NCBI RefSeq assembly: GCF_038725785.1
Contig: NZ_CP109796.1
Location: 4,402,001 to 4,466,000 of the forward strand
DNA: 64,000 bases
Source: Termitidicoccus mucosus
GTDB lineage: Bacteria; Verrucomicrobiota; Verrucomicrobiia; Opitutales; Opitutaceae
Direction: 5' to 3'
Part shown: in pieces, positions 9,745-22,500 of the stretch
How the letters are laid out: each line of letters begins with the position of its first letter
Numbering within the stretch: the first letter of the stretch is position 1
Notes under the pieces: generated by a model
What the model saw: the letters and a program-made list of their open reading frames with translations, nothing else
Told to the model about the DNA's origin: nothing
The model's database searches: none
Made by a program: the position numbers and the translations under genes

Positions 9745-10105
9745 AGAAAAATTAGACTGCTTTGTTATGATGAGGGCAGCGGGATGGGCCGATGCCGGGG
9801 CTGGTATTTGTTGTAGTAGTCGATTGCGCACGAAGCGCGAAAAGGGGGAAAAAACCATATACGAGGGGAGTCGTGAAAATTGCTCATAGTATGGAATAAT
9901 GTATTGATTAGTAAAATTTTAACAAAATGAATATTTCTCCTGACATAAGTCAATCTCTTTGCATAAGCATAAGTAGTGAAGGATGCAGCCGGAGGTGGTA
10001 TCAGCCAAACGCAGCCATGCAGCGACTGGGATCGCAGGTGAATAAATTAAAAAAAAATTTAAGGATTCGAAAAATTTCTGCGCACGCACTCATTCGATTG
10101 GCTCA
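9745..10105. other. Intergenic, AT-rich upstream region of AT0/AT1
   Basis: No convincing gene. The stretch is much more AT-rich than its surroundings (runs of A/T at 9860-9960 and 10045-10075) and lies between the 151-residue gene and AT0 on the same strand. It probably holds the promoter for AT0/AT1. It shows no clear similarity to the long leaders of AT2 and AT3. Confidence 0.6.
9898..9925 (-). promoter_or_regulatory. Candidate sigma70-type promoter for AT0/AT1
   Basis: On the minus strand TTGTTA (9920-9925) and TACATT (9898-9903) are separated by 16 nt in an AT-rich island. The -10 box is about 154 nt upstream of the AT0 start at 9744. This is a consensus match only. Confidence 0.4.
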
Positions 10106-10561
10106 TTAAATTTTTGTCTGTCCCAGATGGTTTTGTCCGCCCTGCACACCTTGCCCCGCCGGGCTGTGGAAATTCGAATCCCCTGCCTGCGTGACCACTC
10201 TCACGGGCGCGGGGCGTCGCACCTTGGAGCGTCTGAGGATGCCGAGGTCTTCCGGCGGGACGCATCTGCCGCCGCCCGTCTGCATCCGCAGCCCGACGAG
10301 TTCTTCCTCGTCGAGTTGGAGGGTGGGTATCTCCCTCAAAACGGAATCGAGCACCCGCGCCCGCGCCTGATAATACAAACCCCTTCTGGCATAAACCACG
10401 CCCTTGATGATGATTTGGGCGCCGCTGGCCAGACGCCCGCGCACGACAAAGCTGTACCGCGCCATGGGCAGCGTGTCGATCAGCACCGGCTCCCGCACGC
10501 CCTCCGGCGGCGCGGGGTTTTGGTTTTGGCCCGCGCCACCTGCTGTCTGTCCGGTTTCCAT
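10106..10561 (-). CDS. Hypothetical protein, translationally close to AT2
   Basis: A 151-residue protein that I do not recognise. It has no signal peptide or membrane segment. The N-terminus is Gly/Gln/Pro-rich, followed by a compact core (~28-90: LIDTLPMARYSFVVRGRLAS, then GLYYQARARVLDSVLREIPT and LQLDEEELVGL) and a basic, probably disordered tail. It starts 9 nt after the AT2 stop with an AAGG Shine-Dalgarno about 4 nt before its ATG, so it is very likely the last gene of the AT2 transcript. The position suggests a role linked to AT2 expression or export, but this is inference. Whether AT3 has the same partner cannot be seen, because its 3' end lies outside the window. Confidence 0.65.
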   Translation of the reverse strand: METGQTAGGAGQNQNPAPPEGVREPVLIDTLPMARYSFVVRGRLASGAQIIIKGVVYARRGLYYQARARVLDSVLREIPTLQLDEEELVGLRMQTGGGRCVPPEDLGILRRSKVRRPAPVRVVTQAGDSNFHSPAGQGVQGGQNHLGQTKI

Positions 10562-10570
10562 CGCCTTCGT

Positions 10571-13500
10571 TTACCAGAGCCGGCGGTAACCGAGGTTGAT
10601 GCTCCAGGGACGCTCGTAGGCGGCGGCGCGGGCGTATTCGTAGTCCAGATACAACTGGCTGAGGTCGTTGACGCGGTAGCTTGCGCCGAGGCCGAACTCG
10701 ACGCGCTTGCCGTCGAAGTCGGCGCTGAACGTCTTGCCGTGGGCGGTGATGCCGCCGCCATTGGAATCGACCGCGACGGCGGCAAGCTTGCCGTAGGGAT
10801 GCCACCGGCTGCCGCGGAACTGGCGGCCAAAACGCAGGAGCGCGCGGTATTGCCAGGTCTCGGAATCGTCCACGCGCACCTTGATCGCGCGCTGGTCGGG
10901 GGTGGCGCGGGTGTCGTAGGCGGCGCGGCCCAGCCAGAGCACCGAGGCCTGCGCGGCGGGCTCGAGCCACCAGCCGTCGGCGCGTTGCAGGCGGCGGCCC
11001 GCCTCCACGCTCAGGCTCAGGCCTTTCACGTTGTAGTCGCCGTGCGTCACGCGTCCGTTGGCGGCGCGGGCGTCGAACTTGTTTTTATACCGGTCGAAGC
11101 GTCCGACCGCGTCGAGGAACCAGCCGTCCGCGCGCAGGAGCGTGGCGTAGGCGCCGACGCCGACATTGCGGGTCTCGCCGGTGCCGGCGTTGTCGAACTT
11201 GCGGCTGACGCCGCCCATGTCGATGAAGCCGCCGAGGAGGTTCGCGCCGGTCTCCGTCTCGAACGTCCGGTCGAGGCCGGCGGTCATGCCGTAGCCGTGC
11301 TGCTCGAAGGCCATGCCGGAGACCCGGTTCGCGGCGTCGAGGCGGTAGCCGCGCGAGCGCACCCAAATGTTGCCGGAGGCGTTGCCTCTTTTTATGGCGG
11401 CGGCGTTGCCGCCGTCAAGGGAGGCGAGGTTTTCGGCGCGGAGGTCGCCGAGGCGCAGGTGGAGGCTGTCGAGCGCGCTGGCCCAGTCGAGCGCGAGGGA
11501 GGAGGCGGTGCTGAGGATCGCGTCGGCGGCGTGGCTGAGCCCGGCATCGGTCAGATACCACATGTTGGGATCGGGGATGTAGGCGCTGCGGTCGCCGCGC
11601 ATGAGTTCGAGCGAGGTGAGCTCGGTCTCGATGCGACCGCCGACGAGGGTGAAGGTGCTTTGCGTGCCGCCGGTGTGGATGAGCTCCAGCGCGATGTTCG
11701 GGCCGGCGGGCTCGGTGCCGTTGGTGGCGAGGTGCACGTTGTGCGTGCCGGCGCCGTCGTTCGTGATGTCGAGGAAGTTCGCGATGGTGGCGGCGCGGGC
11801 GATGGTGCCGGAAACGCTCCCGCCCAGGCCGGAGAGGTCCGCGTTCAGGTAAAAATTACCCGAAGTGTTGCCGAGGGTCGCGATGGCAGCCGCGCCGGTC
11901 GGGTTCGTGGCGGAGAAGGCGAGCGCGCCGCCGTTCATTTGCAGCGTGCCGAAGCTGTAGCCGCCGGCACCGAGCACGAGCGCGGCGTTCGCGTCGAGCG
12001 TGGTGTTCGCGATCTGGTAGGCGGCGGGATTGTTTTCAAGGAACAGCGTGGCGTTGGTCACGAGGTGCGTGCCCGCGCCGGAGAGCGCGTTGCGCAGGAC
12101 GCCGGTGAAGGCTTTCTGCTCAAAGGTGCCGCCGGAGGCGACGTCAATGGCGGCGTCGCCGAGGGCGTTTTCGTGCGTGGCGGTGACGCGCGCGCCGGCG
12201 GCGATGCTGCCGGTGCCGTGGAAGCCGGCGCTGTCGCGGCCGAGCGTGACGGCGCCGCCGGCGGCGTGGAACAGGCCGTAACCGGAGAGCGTGTTTTGCA
12301 GCGCGCCGGTGGCGTCGGTGCGCAGCGTGCCGTCGGGCTGGATGTCGATGTCGCCGGTGCCGAGGCCGGCGGTGTTTGCCAGATGCGCGGTCGCGCCGGA
12401 GCCGATGTTGGTTTGCGCGGTGTAGCCGGGGTTCGCGCGGTTGACCGTCAGCGTGCCGCCGGCGAGGGTGAGCGCGCCGGTGCCGGTGAGGTGGCCGGCG
12501 ATGAGGCCGCCGCCGGCGATGGTTTGCAAGCGGCCGTTAAGGTCGAAGGCGCCGAGATCGGCGATGTCGAGCCGCCCTGTGTAACCGAGGGCGTGGTCAA
12601 CGCCGGCGACGACGGTGCCGCCGAGGATCGTGCTCGTGCCGGTGTAGGTGTTCGCGCCGGCGAGGGTGAGCGTGGAGCCGGTCGTGTAGGTGACGGAGCC
12701 GGCGCCGGTGAGCGCGGCGGAAAGGGTGCTGTCGGTCGCGCCCGCGTCGGTGAGCGCGAGCGTGGTGCCGCTCTTCACGTTCAGCTCGGCGAGCACGTAG
12801 TCGTAATACAGACCGCCCGTGCCGGTGTGGGCGCTGGCGCTGCCGCTGGTTTGCGCGGTGTAGTTGTAGATGGCCAAAACCTCGTCGTGCTCGATCACCT
12901 GGCCGTTCTCAAGCGCGGTGCCGTCGGCCTTGTGGATGGCGACCTGGCGCGGCGCGGCCTCGGCGAGCGTGCCGGCGGCGACGAGCAGCGTGGCGTTGTC
13001 GGTGAGGTTGTCCTGGTCGAGCCAGTTCTTTTGCTGCGTGGCGTCGCTGATCGCGGCCGTGCCGCCGGTGTAGTTTTCGAAAACGACGGTGCTGGCGAGG
13101 TCGGCGACGGAGAGCGTGCCGACAGTGAGGACCTCCTCGGGGTCAACGCCGTTCATCGGCAGCCAGAGCGCGCCGCCGTCGAGGGTGAGGCCGCCGAGCC
13201 GGCGGGTCTCGTTCGCGGCGTGGAGCGCGCCGCCGGCGTCGAGCCGGAGCGTGGCGTTGGCCAGCGCGGCGGCGTTGAACGCGTGCGCGGCGTTCGTGCC
13301 GAGGGTGAGCGCGGTGTTCGCCAGCGCGACGGTGCCGGCGAAGTGCGTGCCGGTCGTGGCAACGAAGTCGAACGCGCCGCCGGCCGACTCGACGGCGAGC
13401 AGGCCGGAGCCGGTGAGCACGTGGATGAAGGTCGTCGCGGTCGTGGCCAGTTCGCCGGTTTGCGCGATGTTCACGGCGGCGGTCGCGCCGCCGATGTTGT

Positions 13501-16500
13501 CGTTGGTGGTGATGGCGGCGGTGCCGGTCACGGCGAGCGTGCCGGTGAAGCTTGTGTTCGTCCCGGCAAGGGCGACGCTGCCGCTCACGAGGTTCACGCC
13601 GGTGCCACTGAGGGTGTTGGCGAAGGCGCCGGTGCCGCTGAGCGCGAGCGTGGAGCTGTTCGCGATTGTTGCGGTGCCGAGGCCGTCGAGGTTGCTCGCG
13701 AGGGTCAGGGTGCCGGCAAGGATGCCGGCGCTCCCGGTAAAGGCGTTCGACTGCGAGATGGTGAGGTTGCCCGCCGCTTCCTTCACAAACGTGCCGCTGC
13801 CGGCGAGCTTGTTGGCGAGGGTTTCGTTCGCGGTGTTGGCGATGGTGAAGAGGCCGGCGAAGAGGAGGTCGGCGGCGCCGAGGTTCGCGGTCGAGCTCGC
13901 GCTCAGCGCGTTGCCGGCGGCGATGTTCCATTCGCCACTGAGCGTGTTCGTGCCGGTGAGGGCGACGCTGCCGCTGTTTACCAGCGCGACGGTGCCGGTG
14001 CCGGCGATGGTTTTCGCAAGCGTGCCGGTGGCGCCGTCGAGCCGGACGAGGCCGCCGGCGGCGAGCGTGCCGCTGTCGCCGAGGGCGGAGGTGTTGTGGA
14101 GGATGGCCGTGCCGGTCACGCCGACACTGGCGGCGAAGGCGGCGTTCGTGCTGGTGATGTCCAGCAGGCCGGTGACGCCGAGCGAGCCGGACGCCGCGCC
14201 GAGGAGTTTTCCGGCGATGCTGCCGCTGGCAAGGGTTTGCGAATGGGTGTTGAGGTCAAAGGACGCAAGGGACGCAAGGGACAAAAAGGCCGTGCGGCCG
14301 AGGGCGTCGTCGGCGCCGGCGATGACGGTGCCGCTGGCGATGGTCGTCGTGCCGGTGTGACTGTTGCTGTGGCTGAGCGTGAGGGCGCCGGCGGAGGCGA
14401 CGAGCTCCAGGTTGCCCGCGCCGGTGATTTCGGCGGCGAGGGTGTGGTCGGTCGCGCCCGCCGTGGTGAGCGTGAGCGTGGTGCCGCTCTTGATGTCGAG
14501 CACGGTCAGCGCGTAGTTGTAATACAGGCCGGCGGTCGCGCTGCCGACGACGCTGAACGCGGTCGAGGCGCTGGCGGTCACGCCGGTGTAATCGTAGGTG
14601 GCCACCACGTTGCCATAGTCGATCTGCCGCCCGCCCGCGAGCGCGGAGCCGCTTTCGGTCGTGAGGGCGATTTGTTTGTTGTCGGAGCCGGGGGCGAGCG
14701 TGTCGGCGGCGACGAGCAGCGTCGCGGTATCGTTGATCGAATCCTGGTCGAGGAAGTTTTTCGCCGGATCCGCGCCGGTGGAGTCAACCGTGCCCGAGTT
14801 GGCGTAGCCTTTGAAGGCCACCTTCGCGGCGCTGTCCACCCAGAGCGTGCCGGTGCGCAGGACCTGCGTCGGGGCGACGCCGGTCATGTCGAGCAGCGTC
14901 ACGCCGTCCGCGCCCAGGTCGAGGCCGCCGAGTTTGCGGGTCTCGGCGTTGGCCGCGAGGGTCGAGCCGTTGAGCACGCGCAGCTTGGCGCCGGCCAGCG
15001 CGAGGGCGTTGTGGTTGTGCGCGGCGCTCGTACCGAGGTGCAGCGTGGCCGCGTCGAGCTTGACCGTCCCGGCGAAGGCCGTGCCGGTCGCGGCCGTGAA
15101 GTCGAAGGTCTGGTTGTTCGTATCCACGGCGAGGACGCCGCTGCCGGTGAGCGCGTGGACAAAGGTGGTCGCGATGGTGGCCAGTTCGCCGCCGGCGGCG
15201 ATGACCACCTTCGCACCGGTCGCCCCGGTGCCGCCGATTTGCGTGTTGGCGGTGATGTCCGCCGTGCCGGTCACGGCGAGCGTGCCGGTGAAGCCCGTGT
15301 TCGCGCCGCGCAGGCTCACGCCGCCACTCACGAGGTTCACGCCGGTGCCGCTGACGGCGTTGTGGAAGGCGCCGGTGCCGGCGAGGTCGAGCGTCGCGTT
15401 GTTCGCGACCGCGCCGGTGCCGGTGCCGAAGAGGTTTTGCAGGGTGAGCGTGCCGGCGGCGACAGTGCCGGTGCCGGCAAAGGCGTTCGACTGGCTGATG
15501 GTGAGGTTGCCGGCGGCGGTCTTCACGAAGGCGCCGGTGCCGGAGAGGGCGTTGCCGAGCGTCTCGTTCGCGGTGTTCGCGATGGTGAAGAGGCCGTCGA
15601 GGAGGAGGTCGGCGGCGCCGAGGTTCGCGGTCGAGCTCGCGCTCAGCGCGTTGCCGGCGGCGACGGTCCACGCGCCGCTGAAGTTGCCGTTCGCGGCGGC
15701 GAGGGCGACGCTGGAGGAGTTGGCGAGCGCAACGGTGCCGGTGCCGGCGATGGTTTTTGAAAGGGTGCCGGTGGCGTTGTCGAGGCGGACAAGGCCGGAA
15801 GCGGGCGGGCCGCCCGCGCTCCATAGGGTCAGCGTGCCGCTGTCGCCCAGCGCGGAGGTGTTGTGCAGGACGGCCGTGCCGGTCACGCCGACGCCGGCGG
15901 CGAAGCCGGCGTTCGTGCTGGTGATGTCCAGCAGGCCGGTGACGCCGAGCGAGCCGGACGCCGCGCCGAGGAGTTTTCCGGCGATGCCGCCGCTGGCAAG
16001 GGTCTGCGAATGGGTGTTGAGGTCAAAGGACGCAGGGGACGCAAGGGACAGATGGGACGTGTGGCCGAGGGCGTCATCGGCGCCGGCGATGGCGGTGCCG
16101 CTGGTGATCGTCGTCGTGCCGGTGTGGGCGTTGCTGGCGCTCAGCGTGATGGCGCTGGTCGCGGCGATTTGCAGGTTGCCCGCGCCGGTGATCGTCGCGG
16201 TGAAGTCGGCCCCGCCGGCGGGCGCGGCGGTGTCGTCGCCGGAGAGCGTGGTGGTCTGGTTGGCGAGCAGGTCGAGCTGCGTGAGGCGGTAGGCGGCGGA
16301 GAGGCCGGGGCCGCCGGTGGCGTAGTCGAGCGCCTGCGTGTAGGTCGCCGTCGCCGTAACGGTGCTGCCGGCGTCGCGCACGGCGGCGGTCGTCGTGCCG
16401 CCCCCGGCGAGGGTCAGGTTCGTGCCGGTGGTGGAATACGCGTTCACGAGGCGCACCAGCGTGGCCTCGTCCTGCCGGAGCAGGTTCTTGTCCAGCAGGC

Positions 16501-19500
16501 CGGTCGTGCCGGTGAGCGCGTTGGTGTTCGTGACGGTGATCGTGCCGCTGACGCCGTCGAGCGTGTCGGTGAGGATGACGCCGTCGGCTTGCGCGCCGGT
16601 CGTGTGGGCGAAGATGACGTTCGCGCCGTCGATGGTCAGGCCGCCGGGATTGCCGCTGCCGAGGCGCTGTGTGCCGGTGGCGACCGTGGTCGTGTTGGCC
16701 GTGCCCAGCACCACGGCGGCGTTGGCCAGCGCGTTGTTGTCGAGCGCGTAGGCGCCGGTCCCGAAGAGCGCGGTGCCCGTGAAGCCGGAGGCGGTCGCGG
16801 CGGAGTTGAAGCTGAAGGCGTCGGTCGCGTTGTTCAGCGTCACGTGCAGCAGGCCGGTGCCGCTGAGGGTGTTGCCAAGGGCGTTGCTGCCGGTGGCCAC
16901 GCGCAGGACTTTTTCCGTCGCGCCGGAGCCGGTGCCGACCACGACCGCGCCGGTGCCGAGCGCGCCGGGATTCGTCATCACGAGGGTGCCGTCGAGGATG
17001 CTGAGCGTGCCGGTGGTGGTGTTCGCCCCGGCGAGGGTGAGCGTGCCGGCGCCGGCCTTTTCGATGGCGTGCGTGCCGGTGAGCGTCGTCGCGATGGTGG
17101 CGCCGGCGGTCATGTTGAAGACGACGGCGGAGGTGCCGCCGGTCGTGAGCGTGCCGCCGGTGAGGAGGTAGCCTTCCGCCTTGAATTGCGCGCCGCTGAA
17201 CCAGATCGTGCCGCCGGTGAAGCTGCCGGCGGGGGTGTTGTCCACCGTCACCGTGCCGGCGGAGCCGCCGAAGATCGCGAAGCCGGCGTCGGCGGCGGGC
17301 GAGCCGAGCCATTCGCCGTTGGGCGCGCCGTTGCTGCCGCTCCACGCGGTGTAGGCGCTGTTCGCGCCGGGCGCATACCACGTGCCGCTGCCGCCGTCGG
17401 GGTCGCCGGTGTTCGTCCATTTTGAGGAGTCGCCGCCGTCCCAGTAGTTGAAGTAGCCGAAGTCGTAGAGCAGCTTGACCCAGCCGGTCTCGGCCGTGCT
17501 GACGAGGTATTTGCCCGCGTCGGGCAGCGCGCCGACGGACGTGCCGTTGAACACGCCGAGGGCGATGTTCGCGGCGCCGCCGGAGAGCGTGCCGGTGCCG
17601 GCGGTGCCGTAGTGGATGAGGTCGTATTCGCCCTTCGCGAGGGCCGCGCCGGTGGAGGTGATGTTCAGCGTGCTCGTGCCGGCCAGCACGAGGTCGCCGC
17701 CCACGTTGACGAGGTCGTTGCCGGTGGCCACGATGTGGCCGGGGTTGGTGATGGCGTTAAGATCGAAGTCGAGGATGGCGGAGGTGAGCACGAGGTCGCC
17801 GAAGGTGGAGAGCGTGCCGGCGCTGTTGCCGGGCGCGAGGTGGCCGCCGGCGTTGACCATGACCAGGCCGCCGAGCGTGCCGCCGCCGCCGAGCGTGCCG
17901 CCGGCGGAAACTGTCAGCGCCGAGGCCGCGGTACCGAGCAGGCTGTTCACGCGCAGCAGGCCGCTGTCGACGCGGGTCGCGCCGGCGAAGGCCGAGCCGT
18001 CGCCGCGGTAGTCGATGCTGGCGTTGTCGATCACGCGCAGCGTGCCGGTGCCGGCGAGGGTGTTTGCGAGCGTGCCGGTGAGGCCGGAGAGTTCAAGGGA
18101 CGCAAGGGACTCAATGGACGCAAGGGACTGGCCGAGCGCGCCGAGGTGCGTCGCGCGCAGCGTCCCGGCGGTGACGAGGGTGGTGCCGGTGTGGGCGTTG
18201 CTCGCGCTGAGGATGAGCAGGCCGTCGCCGGCCTTCGTGAGCGTGTCGCCGGCCCAGTTGTTTTTGGCGGGATTGGCGGTGGTGTCGCTGAGCGCGATGT
18301 CGAGCTCGAAGACGCTGCCGGTGGCGACGGTGAACGTGCCGTGGGCGTGCGTGCCGCCGGCGCGCCAGGAGAGTTCGCGCCCGAGCACGTAGTCGAGGCC
18401 GTCGGCGCTCTTGCGGGCGCCTTGGAAAATATAGTCCGGCGTGGTCGCGTCCGCGCCGACGACGGTGGCGAAGTCGCCGGCGATGCCGGCGGCGGTGTGG
18501 ATGAGCGTGTGCGTGGTGCCGGCACCGAGGATGGCGGTGGCGAGCGTGCCGCTGAACGACTCGGGCGTGTAGCCGCTGACGGCGAGCGTGCCGCCGTAGA
18601 GGAGGGCGCTGTCAGCCGTGACAAACGCGCCGCGCGTGCCGGAGGTCGGCAGCGTCAGCGTCAGCGTGGAGAGGGTGTTTTGCTGGTATTGGGCGCCGAC
18701 GGCGACGCTGCCGCTGCCGGCGATGGCGAGCGCGCCCGTGCCGTTGAGGCCGAGGATGAGGTCGCCGTTGTTTTGCCAGAAGCCGGTGCCGCTGACGCCC
18801 ACGGAGCCGGAGTTGCCGGGAAGGCCGATGGCGGCGCGGGCGCTGATGACGGTGCCGCTGTCCTTGATGTCGAGCGCGCCCGAGCCGCCGTTGCCGACGT
18901 AGAGGTTGCCGGAGTTGTCCCACACGGCGGTGCCGGAAACGCTGACGCTGCCGGTGGCGCCGGAGCCGATGGTGGCGTCGGCGTTGGTGACGGTGCCGCT
19001 GCCGTCGATGGTGAGGACGCCGGCGCCGAAGCCGCCGACGATGAGGTTGCCGCGATTTTCCCAGAGGGCGGAGCCGCCGACGCCGACGGAGCCGGAGGAG
19101 TTGGCGGCGTCGCCGATGTAGGCGTTGGTGTTGGTGACGATGCCGCTGCCGGTGATGGCGAGGAAGCCGGCGCCGGTGCCGCCGACGTGGAGGTTGCCGC
19201 GGTTTTCCCAGAGGGCGGTGCCGCCGACGCTGACGCTGCCGGTGGAGCCGGCGGCGGCGCCGACGAAGGCGTTGGCGTTGATGACGGTGCCGCTGTTGGC
19301 GAGGGTGAGGACGCCGGTGCCGCTGTCGCCGACGAGGAGTGCGCCGTTGTTTTCCCAGAGGGCGGAGCCGCTGACGCTCACGGTGCCGGAGGAGTTGACG
19401 CCGTCGCCGATGCGGCCGGTGGTGTTGATGACGGTACCGCTGCCGTCGAGGGTGAGCGCGCCGGTGCCGTCAAAGCCGACGATGAGGGGGCCGGAGTTTT

Positions 19501-22500
19501 GCCAGAGGGCGGAGCTGCTGACGCTCACGGAGCCGAAGGCGCCGGGGGCGCCGCCGATGACGCCGACGGTGCTGATGACGATACCGCTGTCCTTGATGGC
19601 GAGCGCGGCGGTGCCTTGTTCGCCGACGATGAGTGAGCCGTTGTTTTGCCAGAGGGCGGAGCCGCTGACGCCGACGGAGCCGGAGGAGTTGGCGCCGGCG
19701 CCGATGACGCCGACGCCGTTGACGACGGAGCCGCTGCCGGCGATGGTGAGCGCGCCGGTGCCGTAGCTGCCGACGTAGAGGATGCCGCTGTTCCGCCAGA
19801 GGGCGGAGCCGGAGACGCCGACGCTGCCGCTGGAGCCGGCGGCGGCGGCGATGATGCTGTCGCCGGCGACGGTGACGGTGCTGCTTTCGGTGAGGGCGAG
19901 CGCGGCGGCGCCGGTGTCGGCGATGGTGAGGTCGCCGGTCATGTCCCAGAAAGCGGCGGGGACGCCGCTTCCACCTTGGAGGACGATCCCGCCGGCCTCG
20001 ATGAGGCCGGCGGCGCTGGCGATCGTGCCGGTGAGGGTGAGCGTGGCGGCGCCGGTCTTTTGCAGCGTGCCCGTGGCGGCGGTGATGGCGCCGGCGTAGG
20101 CGGTGTCGAGGGAGGAATTGAGAACCAACAATGAAGAATCAAGAATGGTTCCGCTGGCGGCGGTGCTGGCGAGGTTGTTGAGCGTCTGCGTGCCGGTGGC
20201 GGCGATGACGCCGTCGTTGACCACCGCGGTGCTGCTGGCGATGGCGTTGGCGGCGGCGAGGGCGAGGGTGCCGCCGGTCACGGTCGTCGGGCCGGTGTGC
20301 TGGCTGGCGGTTTCGAGGCGCAGCGTGCCCGCGCCGCTCTTCGCGAGCGCGCCGGTGCCGCTGAGGGTGCCGGTCACGGTCAGCGTGTCGCCGGCGGCGG
20401 CGATATCGAGGCCGCCGCCGCGGATGACGCCGTTGCCGCTGAAGGTCGCGCTGCCGACCAGTCCCAGCGTGCCGCCGAGGGTGTACGTGTTCGCCAGCAG
20501 GCGGTCCGTCCCGCCGGTGTCGAGCGCGCCGCCGTTGAAGGTCAGCGCGCTGCTGCCCAGCGCGGCGGCGTCGCCCATGCGCACCGTGCCGGCGTTCAGG
20601 GTGAAGCCGCCGTTGAACTGGTTCGCGGCGTTGAAGACCACCAGACCCGCGCCTTCCTTGCTCACCGCGCGGCCGTTGGCCATGATGGTCTTTGCGAAGG
20701 TCAGCGTGCCGGTGTCGGCATTGGTGATTTCGAGGTTTTTGCCCAGGCGCACCAGCGCGTCGATGACGACGGAGTTCTTGTTCGTCATCTGGATGAACGT
20801 CGCGCCGGATGTCCGGTCGAAGGTCAGGTCGCGGCCGCTGCCGGCGTCGGAGATCGTGTAGTTGTCCGCCGTGCTGCTGCTCAGCACCAGGCCGCCCAAG
20901 ATCACGGTTTGCGCCAGTTCCACCGTCTTGTTGTTCAAGCCGGGGTCGAGGTTCGCGAACACCGCCACCGCGTCCACCGCGCTCGGCGTGCTGTTCGGCT
21001 CCCAGTTGAGCATGTCGTTCACGTGCCAGAGGTTCGTGTTGTTGCTGCCGCTCCACTCCGCGCCGGAGCCTATCGGGACGAGTTCCAGCAGCCCGAGGTA
21101 GTTGCGGGTCGCGCGCGCGCCGGGCAGGTAGTTCACGCCGGGGGTCACGTCGGTGAACGTGATCGCGTTGAGCAGCGCACCGGAGGGCGCGGCGTTCGCA
21201 AATTGCAGCCGCGTGACGCCGCCGCCGGCCAGTTCGCCGTCCCAGTTGGCGACGAGGAGCGAGCCGCTCCACGCGGGCGTCGCGCCGCCGAGGGTAAGCA
21301 CGCCGGTGCCGTGCAGGTCGATGGTGGCGGCGGTGCCGGAGAGGTGGAGGAGCGCGCCGGAGAGCATGGCCTCGGCGCCGGCGGCGATGTCGAGCGTGAC
21401 GTTGTCGCCGAGCGTGAGCTGCGCGAGGCCGGGCGAGGTCACGCTGCCGAGGGTGAGCGTGCCGCCGGTGTAGTCGAGGTTTGCGGCGTCGAGCTTGCCG
21501 CCGGTCCAATTAAACGCGCCGGCTTGCAGCCTGAACTCGCCGCCGGCGACGATGTTTGCACCGGCGAAGGTGACGGTGCCGCTGGCGTTTTGCACGAGGT
21601 CGCCCGCGATGTTCAGGTAGCCATGGTCGTTGCCGGTGATGACCATGCCGCCGTCGGGGTTCAGGTGCGCGACCACGCTGCCGCCGGTGACGGCGCCGCT
21701 GGCCTGAGTGACGTTCACGTTTGCGGTGTGGGCCGTGCTGTTGCCCTCCAGCACGAGGTGGCCGGCGAGGAACACGCTGCCGGTGGTGATGAGCTCCAGC
21801 GTGCGCTTGTAGGCGCCGCTGACGAAGCTGACCATGCCGGTGCCGAAATAGTTTTCGCCCGCGATGTTTTTGCCGAGCGAGATGCTGCCGTCCACCGCGT
21901 CGGCGGAGAGCGTGCCTTGGGCGAGCCGGGTGTCGCCGGTGTAGGCGTTGCTGCCGCTCATGAGCCAGAGGGTGCCGGTGCCGCTCTTCGTGAGGCCGCC
22001 CGCGCCGGTGAGGGAGAAGTCCGGCCCGAAGGCGGCGGTGCCGCCGTGGACGATGATGGTTTTGTCGCTGGCGAGGGCCATCGTCTGCGCGGGGTTGAGC
22101 GTCAGCAGGCCGGCGCGGCCGTCGAGGCTGACGTAAGTGCTTTCGAAGCGCAGCGGGTTGGCCAGCGTGACGGGGCCGCCGTGGCTGGCGACCTTGGCCA
22201 CGGCGCTGCTGCCGGCGAAGGAGAAGGTGCCGGTGCCGAAGGCGTGGTCGTTGGCCACGGCGAGCGTCATGCCGGCGTTTAGCCGGGTGTTGCCGGTGTA
22301 GGAGTTTGAGCCGAGGAAGATCATCGTGCCGCTGGTGCTGTCGTAATCGCCAAACCACCAGTTGCCCGCGCCGGTGATGTCGTGCCCGTCCTCGATGGTC
22401 ATGACCACGCCGGCCTCCAGCGTGAAGCGCGCGCCGCTGATGTCACCGGTGTCCATGAGGCGCGTGGAGTGGCCGGCGGCGAGGGCGAGGGTGCCGCTGC

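Larger units (their letters stand above)
11900..16070 (-). repeat. AT2 internal super-repeats (~1.75 kb, 2 full + 1 partial)
   Basis: The anchor text GADDALGHTSH / GADDALGRTAF / GVDHALGYTG recurs with its surroundings at ~16070, ~14302 and ~12590, spacings of about 1768 and 1712 bp. The units share the order ALG - SFDL - QTLASG - GLLDIT - NTSALGDSGTL - TIAGTGTVAL - NLTISQSNAF - GTGVNLVSG. The third unit is the most divergent. AT3 has the same triplication with spacings of 1768 and 1739 bp. Confidence 0.85.

Noticed and set aside
18670-19960. Regularly spaced repeats considered as a CRISPR array
   Set aside because: The ~150-bp period is inside an open frame and encodes SGSALW protein repeats; there are no unique spacers.
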